Shown here in pieces: positions 63,369 to 64,000 of a stretch of 64,000 bases of DNA. Both the position numbers and the translations under genes were made by a program. A model generated the notes under the pieces. That model was given only the letters and a program-made list of their open reading frames with translations. It did no database searches and was not told where the DNA came from. This DNA comes from Stappia stellulata. Its GTDB lineage: Bacteria > Pseudomonadota > Alphaproteobacteria > Rhizobiales > Stappiaceae. Location: contig NZ_JAIVMF010000019.1 of NCBI RefSeq assembly GCF_020176715.1, forward strand, positions 1-64,000, read 5' to 3'. Positions within the stretch are counted from its first letter, which is position 1. Each line of letters starts with the position of its first letter.

Positions 63369-64000
63369 ATGTCCCTGCCAATATTGGTTTTCGTTCTTCT
63401 GGCCTTGTCCGTCGCCGGCTATGTGCTCGGTCGCGGCAGGGCGATGGCAAGTGCGGGCGGGGATGCGCGCAAGCTTCATTCGCTGCCGAATTACTACGGC
63501 TGGTTCGGGTTCCTCGTGGCGCTTCTGCCGGCGGCCCTCATGCTTCTCCTGTGGCTTCCCGCGCAAAGCGTCGTGATCGACACGCAGGTTTCGGCGATGA
63601 TCTCCGACCGCTCGGCGGCGGAAAGCTCGCGCGGCCTCGTCATGAGCGATGTGGAACGGGTGGCGGAAGGGCTCGACCTTGCGGTCGATGCCGGCGTCCT
63701 GACCGAAGAGCAGGCCGCATCGATCCGCACCGAATTCACCGACGTGCGGGAGCGCCTCGGCGAGGTCGGCGTCGCGCTCGGCTCGGATGTGACCTCGGAG
63801 ACGCTGCAGGCGGCGCAGCGCTACCGGGCACTGTCGTCGACAGGCGACCTGTTGCGCACGCTTGCGGTCGTCGCGGCGGCGCTGGCCGGACTGGCCTTCG
63901 TCTACAGGCGCGCCGCCAGCACCTTCCGGGCGCGCAACGCGGTCGAGGCGGTCGTGCGCTGGATCCTCATCCTCGCCGCCTCCATCGCCATTTTGACGAC
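63369..64000 (+). CDS. pstC: Phosphate ABC transporter permease PstC, 5' part
   Basis: Truncated by the window end; 210 codons are visible. The N terminus has a hydrophobic segment (LPILVFVLLALSVAGYVLG), then HSLPNYYGWFGFLVALLPAAL (second span), a periplasmic-type helical insert (about 70-150: SAAESSRGLVMSDVERVAEGL), and a third span LLRTLAVVAAALAGLAFVYR. This long N-terminal addition (HSLPNYYG motif) is typical of alphaproteobacterial PstC proteins. It follows pstS across a terminator. Confidence 0.85.
   Translation, partial: MSLPILVFVLLALSVAGYVLGRGRAMASAGGDARKLHSLPNYYGWFGFLVALLPAALMLLLWLPAQSVVIDTQVSAMISDRSAAESSRGLVMSDVERVAEGLDLAVDAGVLTEEQAASIRTEFTDVRERLGEVGVALGSDVTSETLQAAQRYRALSSTGDLLRTLAVVAAALAGLAFVYRRAASTFRARNAVEAVVRWILILAASIAILT

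Overview
The window is a GC-rich, densely packed stretch of an alphaproteobacterial chromosome. Gene content points to Hyphomicrobiales (Rhizobiales), perhaps a Stappia/Roseibium-like marine lineage: a nadABC operon with a NadQ-type regulator, a fabI - phosphatase - aroC - ribB cluster, a histone-deacetylase-like gene beside xseB, a TIGR02301 protein, a DUF1344 protein and an RT0821/Lpp0805 lipoprotein. The genus is a guess. There are no rRNA genes, recognisable tRNAs, CRISPR arrays or intact mobile elements. Only the extreme left edge resembles the end of an insertion sequence.

Layout. 0-6 kb: an MFS transporter, then the de novo NAD operon nadA-nadB-nadC behind two tandem palindromes. 5.6-9.8 kb: a LysR regulator divergent from a CoA-transferase / acyl-CoA dehydrogenase pair, then a hydroxypyruvate-isomerase-like gene. 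9.8-14 kb: an EAL-CBS-GGDEF signalling protein, a SleB-type hydrolase and a pseudouridine synthase. 14-17.3 kb: a minus-strand operon ygfZ - HD hydrolase - phosphatase - nadQ - rluA-like, whose NadQ product is the likely controller of nadABC. 17.6-26 kb: a glutamine amidotransferase, an L,D-transpeptidase, small conserved unknowns, a LysE exporter, a Nudix hydrolase and an SRAP/HMCES protein. 26-36 kb: an FAD-linked dehydrogenase, fabI, a histidine phosphatase, a DUF3095 protein, aroC, an HTH-RibB-(RibA-like) fusion, a probable minus-strand structured RNA, and dxs. 36-43 kb: a second MFS protein, a copper-delivery set (DUF2946, PCu(A)C, SCO, a 51-residue membrane protein), three methyltransferases, xseB and the deacetylase-like gene. 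44-49 kb: the threonylcarbamoyl-AMP synthase gene, then an acyl-CoA dehydrogenase / enoyl-CoA hydratase / SDR run behind a perfect palindrome. 49-60 kb: a DnaJ-like protein, a GNAT acetyltransferase, CorA, a class III aminotransferase, a DUF1499 protein, an acyl-CoA ligase, tandem HAD phosphatases and an MBL-fold hydrolase. 60.7-64 kb: phoR, pstS behind a three-half-site Pho box, and the start of pstC.

The most interesting material is regulatory. (1) The riboflavin gene near 32.4 kb has an XRE/Cro-like HTH domain fused in front of RibB. Two TTTCA-N7-TGAAA palindromes fill the 79-base gap before it, which is too short for an FMN riboswitch. This suggests an enzyme that represses its own gene. 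(2) Two related 19-bp palindromes lie 55 bp apart upstream of nadA, and a nadQ-like gene lies in the same window. (3) A strong minus-strand intrinsic terminator near 33.76 kb has no protein gene feeding it and is preceded by long-range complementary segments, so it may end an unannotated small RNA. Functions named here come from motif recognition by eye; no database search was run.
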